Source: Caldifarciminota bacterium UBA3073 (GTDB lineage: Bacteria; Hydrothermota; UBA3073). Taken from it: a DNA stretch of 64,000 nucleotides. A program made the translations under genes and the position numbers. The notes below the pieces were generated by a model. It ran no database searches. It saw only the letters and a list, made by a program, of their open reading frames with translations, and had not been told where the DNA came from. The DNA lies in the NCBI GenBank assembly GCA_002366725.1, contig DFBT01000095.1:1-64000 (forward strand), read 5' to 3'. Shown here one piece after another: positions 1-7,761 of this stretch (position 1 is the stretch's first letter; each line of letters begins with the position of its first letter).

Positions 1-54
1 TTTTGTGCTTTCTCGATACATAATCCGGCATTATTATAATTAACAGGAGGGACA

Positions 55-1120
55 ATGAGTGATATAGATAGATTAAATGAGCGGATAGTGAGGCTCGGGA
101 GGTTTCTTTGAAGTTGAAAAACTCAGAGAAAGGCTCTCACAACTTGAAGAAGAGACCGCGAGACCTGACTTCTGGAACGACAATATAAAGGCGAAGGAGA
201 TAAACAAGGAATTGTCGAATATAAAAAACACGCTATCCCTGTACGAAAATTTGGAGGGGGATATACGGGACACAAAAGAATTGTTTTCCCTTATGGGTGA
301 GGGTGAGGATATTACCGGGGAGATAGAGTCACTCGAAAGACGGTTGGGCGAAGTCGAACTGCGGTTTATGTTGAAGGATGAGAATGATAAAAGGGATGCG
401 ATACTCACCATACATCCGGGTGCGGGCGGCACGGAGGCATGCGATTGGGCGGAGATGCTACTTCGTATGTATCTGAGATGGGCAGAAAGGCATAAATTTT
501 CGACAAAAGTGCTCGACCTCGAACCGGGGGATGTAGCGGGTATCAAGGATATCACTGTAGAGGTAAAGGGTGAATATGCATATGGATATCTGAAATCAGA
601 GGTGGGCGTTCACAGACTCGTGCGCATATCTCCCTTTGATTCTGGAGCAAGGAGACACACATCGTTCGCATCCTGTTTCGTATATCCCGTCGTTGAAAAG
701 ACGGGTGAAGTAGAGCTGAAAGAGGGTGATTTGAAGATGGAAACCTTCCGTTCATCTGGACCGGGCGGTCAGAATGTAAATAAACTGAACACGGCGGTGA
801 GAATTACACATATCCCAACCGGGATAGTGGTTACCTGCCAGAGCGAACGTTCACAGTACCAGAACAGGGTAAATGCGTTAAAGGTGCTACTTGCAAAATT
901 GTATGAAAAAAAGAAAGAGGAGGAAAGGAAGAAATTAGAGAAACTTGAGAAGGGTAAGACGGAGATAGGTTGGGGGAGGGAGATACGCTCATATGTGCTA
1001 CATCCATATAAGTTAATAAAGGACCACCGTACCGGTTGTGAGACGGGTGCCGTTGATAGGGTTATGGACGGGGACATAGATAATTTTATTAAAGAGTGGC
1101 TTTTGTTAAGGACTTCGTAA
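55..1120 (+). CDS. prfB: Peptide chain release factor 2, with programmed +1 frameshift
   Basis: RF2 recognises UGA and UAA stop codons and triggers peptide release on the ribosome. The zero frame starts at ATG 55 behind AGGAGG (45-50) and stops at TGA 109-111 after 18 codons. Skipping T109 enters the main frame, which runs to 1120 and gives about 354 residues. The slippery site has the usual layout: a Shine-Dalgarno-like GGGAGG (97-102), then TTT CTT TGA. The main frame has the RF2 SPF tripeptide (RISPFDSGARR) and the catalytic GGQ loop (GPGGQNVNKLN). The residues just after the shift (EVEKLRERLSQLEE) match the usual RF2 N-terminal coiled region, so the shift is real and not an error. The family autoregulates: scarce RF2 favours frameshifting. 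An ExbB-like gene follows 16 bases later. Confidence 0.96.
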
Positions 1121-1136
1121 TTTAACGGGAGGGATT

Positions 1137-1727
1137 ATGACTGTGTTTGAGATTCTGGCGAAGGGCGGATATATGATGATACCAATAGGTATAGCATCGC
1201 TTTTTGGGGTGGCAATAATCATAGAGAGATTTATATACTATCGCAGAACGAGGACCCCCGAGGATGTGGTAGAGAGATGTAAGGCAAGATTCAGGGAAGG
1301 CGATGTTAAGTCGGCACTTGCGATATGTTCCAGGATTGATACACCAATGACGAGAGTAGTGTTCGCCGGACTTAAAGCGCAAAAGGAAAGGGAAAAGGTG
1401 ATGGAGACGGTAGCGAGGAAAGAACTCCTGGGTTTTGAAAGATACTTCACGGGACTCGCAACCGTCGCGGGGGTATCTCCCCTCCTTGGGTTTCTTGGAA
1501 CCGTAACGGGTATGATTAAAGCATTTATGCAGGTTGAGCGACTGGGTGGGAATGTGAATGCATCAGTACTTGCGGGTGGAATCTGGGAGGCGCTCATTAC
1601 AACTGCGGTTGGACTCCTCGTGGGCATAATAGCGTATATTTTCTATAACTACTTCGTGGGAAGGGTGCGAAACATAAAGGAAGGGATTGAAACGACGGCA
1701 GATGAGATAGCGGGGATGGTAGTTTAA
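1137..1727 (+). CDS. MotA/TolQ/ExbB-family proton channel protein
   Basis: This is the inner-membrane proton-channel subunit of an ExbB-ExbD or TolQ-TolR type energiser, which uses the proton gradient to drive outer-membrane work. It has 196 residues. The first membrane segment lies at about residues 10-30, followed by a cytoplasmic loop. Two further segments (about 105-135 and 145-175) contain the family glycines and threonines (SPLLGFLGTVTGMI; EALITTAVGLLVGI). The start ATG follows GGGAGGG (1127-1133). The partner ExbD-like gene begins 15 bases after the stop, so the two are surely cotranscribed. No TonB or TolA is seen nearby, so the choice between Exb and Tol is open. Confidence 0.93.
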   Translation: MTVFEILAKGGYMMIPIGIASLFGVAIIIERFIYYRRTRTPEDVVERCKARFREGDVKSALAICSRIDTPMTRVVFAGLKAQKEREKVMETVARKELLGFERYFTGLATVAGVSPLLGFLGTVTGMIKAFMQVERLGGNVNASVLAGGIWEALITTAVGLLVGIIAYIFYNYFVGRVRNIKEGIETTADEIAGMVV

Positions 1728-1742
1728 TTATTTGGAGGTTAT

Positions 1743-2144
1743 ATGAATATAGTAATGCATCACAATAGACTCTCTACATTCTCCCCCGTATCCCTTGCGG
1801 ATGTCATTCTACTTCTGCTCATATTCTTCCTCCTCACATCGACTTATGTGCTTGAACCGGGTATAAGGGTGAAACTTCCGAGGGCATACACGAGTGATGT
1901 CGTTTCGAGAAAGGACATTCAGGTCACGATAACCACAGAGGGAAAATTGTTCTTGAATGACAGAGAGATAACACTGCAGGACTTTTCCACGGAACTGAAG
2001 AAACTTTTGGCAGAAAGTGAGGAGAAAACGGTGATAATAAGGGCGGATAAGTCGGTAACCGTTGATAGGCTCGTGCAAATAATGGACATCGGAAGGGGAG
2101 TAGGTGGAGAAAAATTCCTTATAGCAACAAGAAGGATGGGATAA
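1743..2144 (+). CDS. ExbD/TolR-family biopolymer transport protein
   Basis: This is the periplasmic-facing partner of the preceding channel subunit. It has 133 residues, with one N-terminal membrane helix (about 18-36) carrying the family aspartate in VSLADVILLLLIFF. That residue is the proposed proton carrier. A periplasmic domain follows with the usual LFLNDREI and VIIRADKSV segments. GGAGG at 1734-1738 precedes ATG 1743. The stop codon abuts the ATG of the next gene, so translation is probably coupled. It is an ordinary member of its family. Confidence 0.93.
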   Translation: MNIVMHHNRLSTFSPVSLADVILLLLIFFLLTSTYVLEPGIRVKLPRAYTSDVVSRKDIQVTITTEGKLFLNDREITLQDFSTELKKLLAESEEKTVIIRADKSVTVDRLVQIMDIGRGVGGEKFLIATRRMG

Positions 2145-2771
2145 ATGCAGATATTTGAGACGCTGTACGATGTTGTCCAGGATATGGTTTCTACCCTGGA
2201 GATCGAAGAACTCCTGAAGAGGGTTTTAGATAACGCAATACAGGGTGCAAATGCAGAGAGGGGATTTATCCTCATAAAAGAAGGCGACGATTTCTCCCTG
2301 CGTATCGCGAGAAATATCGATAGAAAAGACATAGAGACCGAACTCTCGAAAACAGTGGTTAAGGAGATTATAGATGGTAAGAAACCCGTTCTGACATTTG
2401 ATGCGACGCTTGACCCGAGATTCAAAAATGCCCCGAGTATCGCCATGAGCGATGTGCGGTCAATATGCGCTGTTCCGCTTCTACTTGGGGAAAACATCGT
2501 CGGGGTCATATATGTGGATTCGTCAAGGGGAAAAGGGCTCTTTACCTCCGATACCCTGAAGTTTCTCGTCTTATTCTCTAACCTTGCCAGTATAGCGTTC
2601 AAAAATGCGAAGAATTATTCCTCGCTCAAGGAAGAACATAAGATATTGAAACGCAGGGCGGGCTTTGGTGAAATAGTCGGAGAGAGCCCTCCCATGCAAA
2701 GGGTGTTCAACCTTATAGAAAAAGCCGCCGGCTCCCATGCCAATCTCCCCAGCAGAGGGGGACACAGTTGA
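2145..2771 (+). CDS. GAF-domain sigma-54 activator, truncated inside the AAA+ domain
   Basis: The first 165 or so residues form a GAF sensor domain, including the typical SICAVPLLLGENIVGVIYVD core. A linker follows, then the opening of a sigma-54 AAA+ domain (FGEIVGESPPMQRVFNLIEKAA). In this family the Walker A motif GESGTGKE should follow within about 12 residues. Instead the frame reads GSHANLPSRGGHS and stops at 2771. No ATPase, GAFTGA loop or helix-turn-helix remains, so it cannot activate sigma-54 polymerase as the family does. It starts directly on the ExbD stop codon. It may persist as a bare GAF protein or be a pseudogene. Its loss is striking because rpoN is the next intact gene. Confidence 0.85.
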   Translation: MQIFETLYDVVQDMVSTLEIEELLKRVLDNAIQGANAERGFILIKEGDDFSLRIARNIDRKDIETELSKTVVKEIIDGKKPVLTFDATLDPRFKNAPSIAMSDVRSICAVPLLLGENIVGVIYVDSSRGKGLFTSDTLKFLVLFSNLASIAFKNAKNYSSLKEEHKILKRRAGFGEIVGESPPMQRVFNLIEKAAGSHANLPSRGGHS

Positions 2772-3006
2772 AGCGGACGTGCTCCAGCTTATATGGCACA
2801 GGTTGAAAACAAATTTTCCCATATCGTATCTCGTTCAAATATTTGTCGGATGGCCCCCACAGGTCGTCTGGCAGAAGAATACACAGGATACCGTATCATC
2901 TGTGGACATCGCTTTCTCAGAGGGAGAATACTACTATTGGATAAAGGCGAAGGACGAGTACGGTAACACATCGAGATCAATGGCGAAGAAGTTCTATGTG
3001 GATTGA
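2737..3006 (+). pseudogene. C-terminal fragment of a secreted protein (FN3/Ig-like domain)
   Basis: This reading frame overlaps the end of the truncated GAF gene. It encodes about 85 residues resembling the last extracellular fibronectin/Ig-like domain of a secreted protein: SPAEGDTVEADVLQLIWHR, then EYYYWIKAKDEYGNTS, ending FYVD. Nothing upstream in this frame looks like coding sequence: before about 2730 the DNA belongs to the GAF gene. I read it as the 3' end of another gene fused here by a deletion or an assembly join. A start at ATG 2737 is possible, but there is no signal peptide, so function is doubtful. Confidence 0.6.
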
Positions 3007-3084
3007 TTGGTGTGGATTGTTAATGCCGGATTACAAATTTTAGATCGGGATTTTCTGACTTTGATATTTTACCTGCAATTGTTT

Positions 3085-4437
3085 ATGAAGAGAAGTGGTC
3101 AAATACAAAGACAGAAAGTGAAGTTGCGTCAAGTCCTCACGAAGAAACTCATACAATCGCTAGACATCCTGGTACTCCCCCGTCAGTTACTTCTTGAATT
3201 TATAGAGTCGGAGTCGGAGGATAATCTATTTATTGAGTTTAAAAAACGGGAGACGGAAATGGAGAGGGATAAGAAAAAGGAATATCTCACCGAAGAGATC
3301 CAAAACTGGTGCGATATTAGCTATGGTAGTACCGGGATGGAGGGGATGAGGGAGTACACTGAGCTGCCCGACACAGGGGAGACGCTGCAGGAGCACCTCC
3401 TGGGGGAAATAAGTTTGGTATTTAGCGACGAGCTTCGTTTGAAAATAGCAAGTGAGATCGTATACTCGCTTGACGAAAAGGGCTTATTGAGAGAAAACCC
3501 CGGTGAGATAGCAGACAGAATGGGTGTTGGAAAGAAAATCGTATCAGAGGTGCTCGAAAAGGTCCAGGGGCTTGATCCCGCCGGTATTGCCGCCTCTGAT
3601 CCAAGGGAGTGTCTTCTCATTCAATTGAAGAGAAAAGGGGAGGAAGATACACTGCCGTTTAGAATACTTAAGTACGCGTACGAGTGTTTTTTATCGTCTG
3701 ATAAGGCAAAACTGGCAAGTAAATTTGCCGTATCGGAGGAGGATGTAGAGAAGGCGCTTGAGAGAATTTATAAACTTGACCCTCTGCCCGGCAGGCATTT
3801 ATGTGGGGAACCACAATATGTATATCCCGACGCAGTTATAGAGCAAGATAGGACCTCCGTGGGCGAGAAAGATGATTACATTGCCTATGTACCCGACAGC
3901 GGTATGCCACATTTGTCACCATCACCCATCTACAGGCGGCTCATTGAAAATCCAGAAACCTTTGGCGATGAGGAAAGGGATTATTTGATTGAAAAGTTTC
4001 AGAGGGCAAAGAATTTCCTGAAGGCAATCGAGCAGAGGAAGAGGACAATTCAAAGGATTACCAAGTATATAATGGATAAAGAATTCCGTTTCCTGTCCGG
4101 GAACGAGCCTCCCGTGCTCATTACCGAGAGGGATGTGGCACAACATATCGGAGTGGATGTGTCTACCGTATCGAGGGCAATAAAAGACAAATGGCTCGAA
4201 ACTCCAAAAGGAATGTTTAAATTTTCCCATTTCTTCTCGCACGGGAGAATGGAGGAATATTATAAAATATTATTCTTTATATGGGATATGGTTAAAAAAG
4301 AGAATAAGAACTCCCCCCTGTCAGATAGATCGATTGCCGATAACCTTCGTGAGAAGGGCTACAAAATCGCCAGAACAACCATCGTAAAATACCGAAAAAA
4401 CCTCGGTATCCCCACAGCTTCAAAGAGGAGAATTTAA
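3085..4437 (+). CDS. rpoN: RNA polymerase sigma-54 factor
   Basis: Sigma-54 directs RNA polymerase to -24/-12 promoters and needs an ATPase activator. From ATG 3085 the protein has 450 residues, close to the family norm. Region I (about 1-50) is present but poor in glutamine (LTKKLIQSLDILVLPRQLLL). The core-binding domain lies in the middle. A helix-turn-helix (RDVAQHIGVDVSTVSRAIKDK) precedes the C-terminal RpoN box, readable as ARTTIVKYRKNLGIP. The frame is open upstream to TTG 3007, but those 26 residues look non-coding. No good ribosome site precedes either start. The nearest potential activator, immediately upstream, is truncated. Confidence 0.93.
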   Translation: MKRSGQIQRQKVKLRQVLTKKLIQSLDILVLPRQLLLEFIESESEDNLFIEFKKRETEMERDKKKEYLTEEIQNWCDISYGSTGMEGMREYTELPDTGETLQEHLLGEISLVFSDELRLKIASEIVYSLDEKGLLRENPGEIADRMGVGKKIVSEVLEKVQGLDPAGIAASDPRECLLIQLKRKGEEDTLPFRILKYAYECFLSSDKAKLASKFAVSEEDVEKALERIYKLDPLPGRHLCGEPQYVYPDAVIEQDRTSVGEKDDYIAYVPDSGMPHLSPSPIYRRLIENPETFGDEERDYLIEKFQRAKNFLKAIEQRKRTIQRITKYIMDKEFRFLSGNEPPVLITERDVAQHIGVDVSTVSRAIKDKWLETPKGMFKFSHFFSHGRMEEYYKILFFIWDMVKKENKNSPLSDRSIADNLREKGYKIARTTIVKYRKNLGIPTASKRRI

Positions 4438-4446
4438 AGGAAGCAT

Positions 4447-4596
4447 ATGAGGCGTATTTAGTTTTATACATTTACATTATTATCTATTTTACCCGAAGTT
4501 GTTTCCGGGCAAAAATATAATTTTAAGACCTACTCGGTTAAGGATGGCCTGGGACAGTCCCAGGTATTAGCTATTTGTCAGGACAGCAGAGGTTAT
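4447..4596 (+). other. Original 5' end of the sensor kinase gene, interrupted by TAG
   Basis: ATG 4447 opens in the same frame as the kinase but meets TAG at 4459-4461 after four codons (MRRI). Reading past that stop gives FYTFTLLSILPEVVSGQ, a convincing signal peptide. It continues as KYNFKTYSVKDGLGQSQVL and joins the first reg_prop blade without a break. TAG is an ordinary stop elsewhere here, for example in dnaK and mutS2. This is therefore a nonsense mutation or a base-call error, not recoding. Confidence 0.75.
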
Positions 4597-6600
4597 GTGT
4601 GGTTTGGTACAAATGGAGGGGGTGTAAGTAAATACGATGGAGTAACCTTTGCGAATTTCACCACAAAAGAGGGCTTATGTGATAACACGGTCTCGTCTAT
4701 TCTGGAGGATCGGGGAGGAAATCTGTGGTTTGGTACCGACGGAGGTGTAAGTGAATTTGACGGGAAAACATTCACCACAAAAGAGGACTTAAGTAATTAT
4801 ATCGTCCTCTCTATGTTGGAGGATGGAGAGGGCAATTTATGGTTTGGCACCTACGGCGGTGGAGTTTCGAAGTACAATTACCCCCGAAAAGGGGAGGTGG
4901 AATCATTTGAGACTTTCACATCCAGAGATGGTTTATGTGATGATGCCGTACTTTCGATGGTCTTTGATGATGCGGGGAATCTGTGGATAGGAACCAATAA
5001 AGGTGTTGATAGATTTGATACTTCAGGATATAAGAAAACGGGCAAGAAAATATTCAAGCATTACGGCAGAGAAGAGGGCTTCATCGGTATTGAATGCAAT
5101 CAGAATGCAGTTTGCAAAGATAGTAAAGGTGATATATGGTTTGGCACAGTGAAGAGAGTTGTTAAATATGTTTCTAAGAACGATAGGCCCAATATGGTGG
5201 AACCAGTTACACATATTACCAATTTGCGTCTCTTTTCCGGGGATGTCGATTGGTCTATCTATACCGATAGTGTCAGTAAGAAATCGGGTTTACCAGTCGG
5301 TTTGGAGCTGCCCTATAACCAAAATCACATAACTTTTGATTTCATAGGGGTTAGTTTAACCATTCCCGAAAAGGTGAGGTATCGATGCAAGTTGGAGGGA
5401 TTTGACAAAAATTGGTCACACATTATGAGAGAAGCCCACGTTACTTATTCAAATCTACCGCCGGGAAAATATACATTTAGAGTTATCGCCTGCAACGGCG
5501 ATGATGTATGGAACAAGAAGCCCACAAATTATAGTTTTGCAATAATCCCTCCGTTTTGGCGGACTTGGTGGTTTTATTTTTTTTGTATGATGGCGGGAAC
5601 AGGTATTATATATACTCTTGTTAAGATGCGTATCAGAAATTTAGAGAGAAAGCGAAGAATATTGGAAGAAAAAGTTGATATGCGAACCATACAATTGAAA
5701 GAGGAGAAAGGGAAGGTAGAAAAGATCAATGAGGCACTTAAAAAGATCAAAGACGAGTTAGAAATGAGAGTAGAGGAGCGTACTTCCGAATTGAGGGTTG
5801 CAAATAAGCAGCTTAAGAAGGAGATAGCAGAACGCAAAAAAGCGGAAGAGGAAAAGGAAAAGATACAAGCCCAGTTCTACCAGGCGCAGAAGATGGAATC
5901 TATAGGGAGATTGGCTGGGGGGATTGCCCACGACTTCAATAACCTGTTGACCGCCATTCAAGGGTATACCTATCTGTCGATGAAGAAAATTGACAGATCG
6001 GAGCCTTTACATAAGTATCTCGGGCATGTACGCGATGCTACCGTGCGCGGTACAGACCTCACAAATCAGTTGCTTCTTTTCAGCCGCAGGCATCAGATGG
6101 AATTCACCTCGCTCAATGTAAACGAGACGGTTGATGACTTGTTAAAGATGCTCAGCTACCTCATAGGTGATGACATCACCGTCGATATTAACCTGCAACC
6201 TGACCCCTGGATGGTATGGGGCGATAAGGGAAATATAGAACAGGTAATTATGAATCTGGCACTCAATGCCAGAGATGCCATGCCCAAAGGTGGAAAGCTA
6301 ACCATTGAGACCCAAAATGTGACCCTGAAGAAAAAGGACTGTGAGGTTATTCCCGAATCACGACCCGGCAGGTTCGTTTGTCTGTTGGTTGCGGACATGG
6401 GGATCGGCATGGATGGGGAAACCGTACAGAACATATTCGAACCCTTTTTTAGCACCAAAGAGGTTGGAAAGGGTACCGGACTTGGCCTATCCACTGCTTA
6501 CGGCATTATCAAACAGCACGAGGGGTGGATAAATGTTTACAGTGAGTGCGGAAAGGGCTCGGTCTTCAAGGTCTACCTCCCCGCTCATTCCACAAATTAA
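4597..6600 (+). CDS. Sensor histidine kinase with reg_prop propeller and Y_Y_Y domain
   Basis: This is the body of a membrane-bound sensor kinase, 667 residues from GTG 4597. About five reg_prop blades (motif NLWFGTxGGxSK-DG) come first, then a Y_Y_Y domain (about 215-305) and one membrane helix (about 325-345). A long coiled coil (345-425) leads to a HisKA domain whose phospho-acceptor is in GGIAHDFNNLL. The ATPase domain has N box NLALNARDAMP, G1 DMGIGMD and G2 GKGTGLGLS. No receiver or DNA-binding domain follows, unlike the hybrid kinases that often carry this sensor. Five blades are far fewer than the usual twelve to fourteen. The natural start and signal peptide lie upstream behind a TAG, so a functional periplasmic sensor is doubtful. 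Its stop overlaps that of the convergent gene in a shared TTAA. Confidence 0.88.
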   Translation: MWFGTNGGGVSKYDGVTFANFTTKEGLCDNTVSSILEDRGGNLWFGTDGGVSEFDGKTFTTKEDLSNYIVLSMLEDGEGNLWFGTYGGGVSKYNYPRKGEVESFETFTSRDGLCDDAVLSMVFDDAGNLWIGTNKGVDRFDTSGYKKTGKKIFKHYGREEGFIGIECNQNAVCKDSKGDIWFGTVKRVVKYVSKNDRPNMVEPVTHITNLRLFSGDVDWSIYTDSVSKKSGLPVGLELPYNQNHITFDFIGVSLTIPEKVRYRCKLEGFDKNWSHIMREAHVTYSNLPPGKYTFRVIACNGDDVWNKKPTNYSFAIIPPFWRTWWFYFFCMMAGTGIIYTLVKMRIRNLERKRRILEEKVDMRTIQLKEEKGKVEKINEALKKIKDELEMRVEERTSELRVANKQLKKEIAERKKAEEEKEKIQAQFYQAQKMESIGRLAGGIAHDFNNLLTAIQGYTYLSMKKIDRSEPLHKYLGHVRDATVRGTDLTNQLLLFSRRHQMEFTSLNVNETVDDLLKMLSYLIGDDITVDINLQPDPWMVWGDKGNIEQVIMNLALNARDAMPKGGKLTIETQNVTLKKKDCEVIPESRPGRFVCLLVADMGIGMDGETVQNIFEPFFSTKEVGKGTGLGLSTAYGIIKQHEGWINVYSECGKGSVFKVYLPAHSTN

Positions 6601-6884
6601 CCACCGATTGCGATCTCAAATACAACCGTACCACCACCCGTATACTTGCACGGGTCGAGACATTGAATATATGCCCTGTGAGTATCTTTCTTTGCCAGCC
6701 CGAGAGATTTTGGAGAGACTCCCCTCGACAGCGGAATGTAATAGGGCATAATTGAGGACAGAGAGTGCATGCATAAAGGAATATCAGAGAGAAGTTTATA
6801 GCCCTCCTCTATGACAAATGTATCACCTTCTTTATAAACGGGGCAATTTCCCCTTATCTCTTTAACTCTTATAGCGAGTTTCAT
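6597..6884 (-). CDS. TIGR04076-family protein
   Basis: This is a 95-residue protein of a small conserved family with no known function. Recognisable family features are the opening VKEIRGNCPVYKEGDTFVIE, a cysteine in PLCMHSLSSIMPYYIPLSRG, and the ending with QCLDPCKYTGGGTVVFEI. Its cysteines are conserved in the family, but I do not know their role. It starts inside the end of coaD (23-base overlap), so the two are probably translated from one message. It converges on the sensor kinase gene with a 4-base overlap. Confidence 0.85.
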   Translation of the reverse strand: MKLAIRVKEIRGNCPVYKEGDTFVIEEGYKLLSDIPLCMHSLSSIMPYYIPLSRGVSPKSLGLAKKDTHRAYIQCLDPCKYTGGGTVVFEIAIGG

Positions 6885-7380
6885 GAGTCTGCAACTTTTT
6901 CTTTATCTCTTCTTCCACGATCTTCGGAACAAACTCTCCCACATCGCCGCCGAGAGAGGCGATCTCCTTTATAAGCGAAGAGGAAAGGAAGAAATACTCT
7001 TCTCCCGGCATCACGAACACGAATTCGACGGAGGGATATAGTTTTCTATTCATAAGAGTCAACTGGAACTCATAGTCAAAATCAGAGACTGCTCTTAGAC
7101 CCCTCACAACGATATTTATATGGTTTTTCTTCAGATAGTCTATGAGAAGTCCGTCAAATCCCTCACACTCAACTCCATCCATCCTGCTGCTGACGGTTTT
7201 AACGATATGGACTCTCTCCGTGAAAGAGAAGAGCGTGTTCTTATTTGCATCCCTTGCCACAAGTACCCTCACCTTAGGAAATAGGTATCTCGCCCTCTTT
7301 ATTATATCTATGTGTCCGTTGGTAATGGGATCAAATGTTCCGGGATAAATGCATACACTTATTTTAGCTTTAGTGTGCAT
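6862..7380 (-). CDS. coaD: Phosphopantetheine adenylyltransferase
   Basis: CoaD transfers AMP from ATP to 4'-phosphopantetheine, the fourth step of coenzyme A synthesis. It has 172 residues, slightly over the usual 160. The nucleotidyltransferase signature YPGTFDPITNGH is near the N-terminus. RGLRAVSDFDYEFQ and SSSLIKEIASLGGDVGEFVP match the substrate-binding and C-terminal family motifs. Its start lies within the end of the DivIC-like gene, and its end overlaps the TIGR04076 gene, making a three-gene overlapping set. Confidence 0.95.
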   Translation of the reverse strand: MHTKAKISVCIYPGTFDPITNGHIDIIKRARYLFPKVRVLVARDANKNTLFSFTERVHIVKTVSSRMDGVECEGFDGLLIDYLKKNHINIVVRGLRAVSDFDYEFQLTLMNRKLYPSVEFVFVMPGEEYFFLSSSLIKEIASLGGDVGEFVPKIVEEEIKKKLQTHETRYKS

Positions 7381-7661
7381 CTTTCCCCCTCCTTTATCAT
7401 ACCATAGGTCTCTCTTATTACCTTTTCGAGACGAACCCTGTCACTTTCGAGGCTGTTTTTGTCGGCGGTAAGTGCCTCCCTTATAGCGAGTGATGTGGTT
7501 GTCTGTCTCTCCGTATCTCTTATCTTTTTTCTCAAGATGAGGATTCTTATGAAACCGTGACTTCCAAAAATGAATATGTAGGCAAGTAAAACAAGTCCCA
7601 GCGTAATAAGTGTTCGTCTGCGCCTTTTTATGTATTTTTTTATGTCAAGTTTGCGCAGCAT
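7359..7661 (-). CDS. DivIC/FtsB-like septum formation initiator
   Basis: This is a 100-residue single-pass membrane protein. A basic N-terminal tail (LDIKKYIKRRRR) precedes a helix (about 18-36), then a short periplasmic coiled coil (about 37-75). The closing LEKVIRETYGMIKEGER matches the family ending found in FtsB and DivIC. Such proteins join the division complex with FtsL/FtsQ. I take ATG 7661 as the start; the frame is open further upstream, but those residues look non-coding. The stop overlaps coaD by 22 bases. Confidence 0.8.
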   Translation of the reverse strand: MLRKLDIKKYIKRRRRTLITLGLVLLAYIFIFGSHGFIRILILRKKIRDTERQTTTSLAIREALTADKNSLESDRVRLEKVIRETYGMIKEGERCTLKLK

Positions 7662-7761
7662 AAGAGACTTACACCCGAACAAAACATCACCAGAAGTGGG
7701 TATGGAACAACCTTTAGGTGGATGCGAACAATGGAGAGATACCGAGTATAGCCAAATCTCC

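Noticed and set aside
4447..6600. Amber codon in the kinase as evidence of an alternative genetic code
   Set aside because: TAG ends several conserved genes here (dnaK, mutS2), so it is a stop in this organism.
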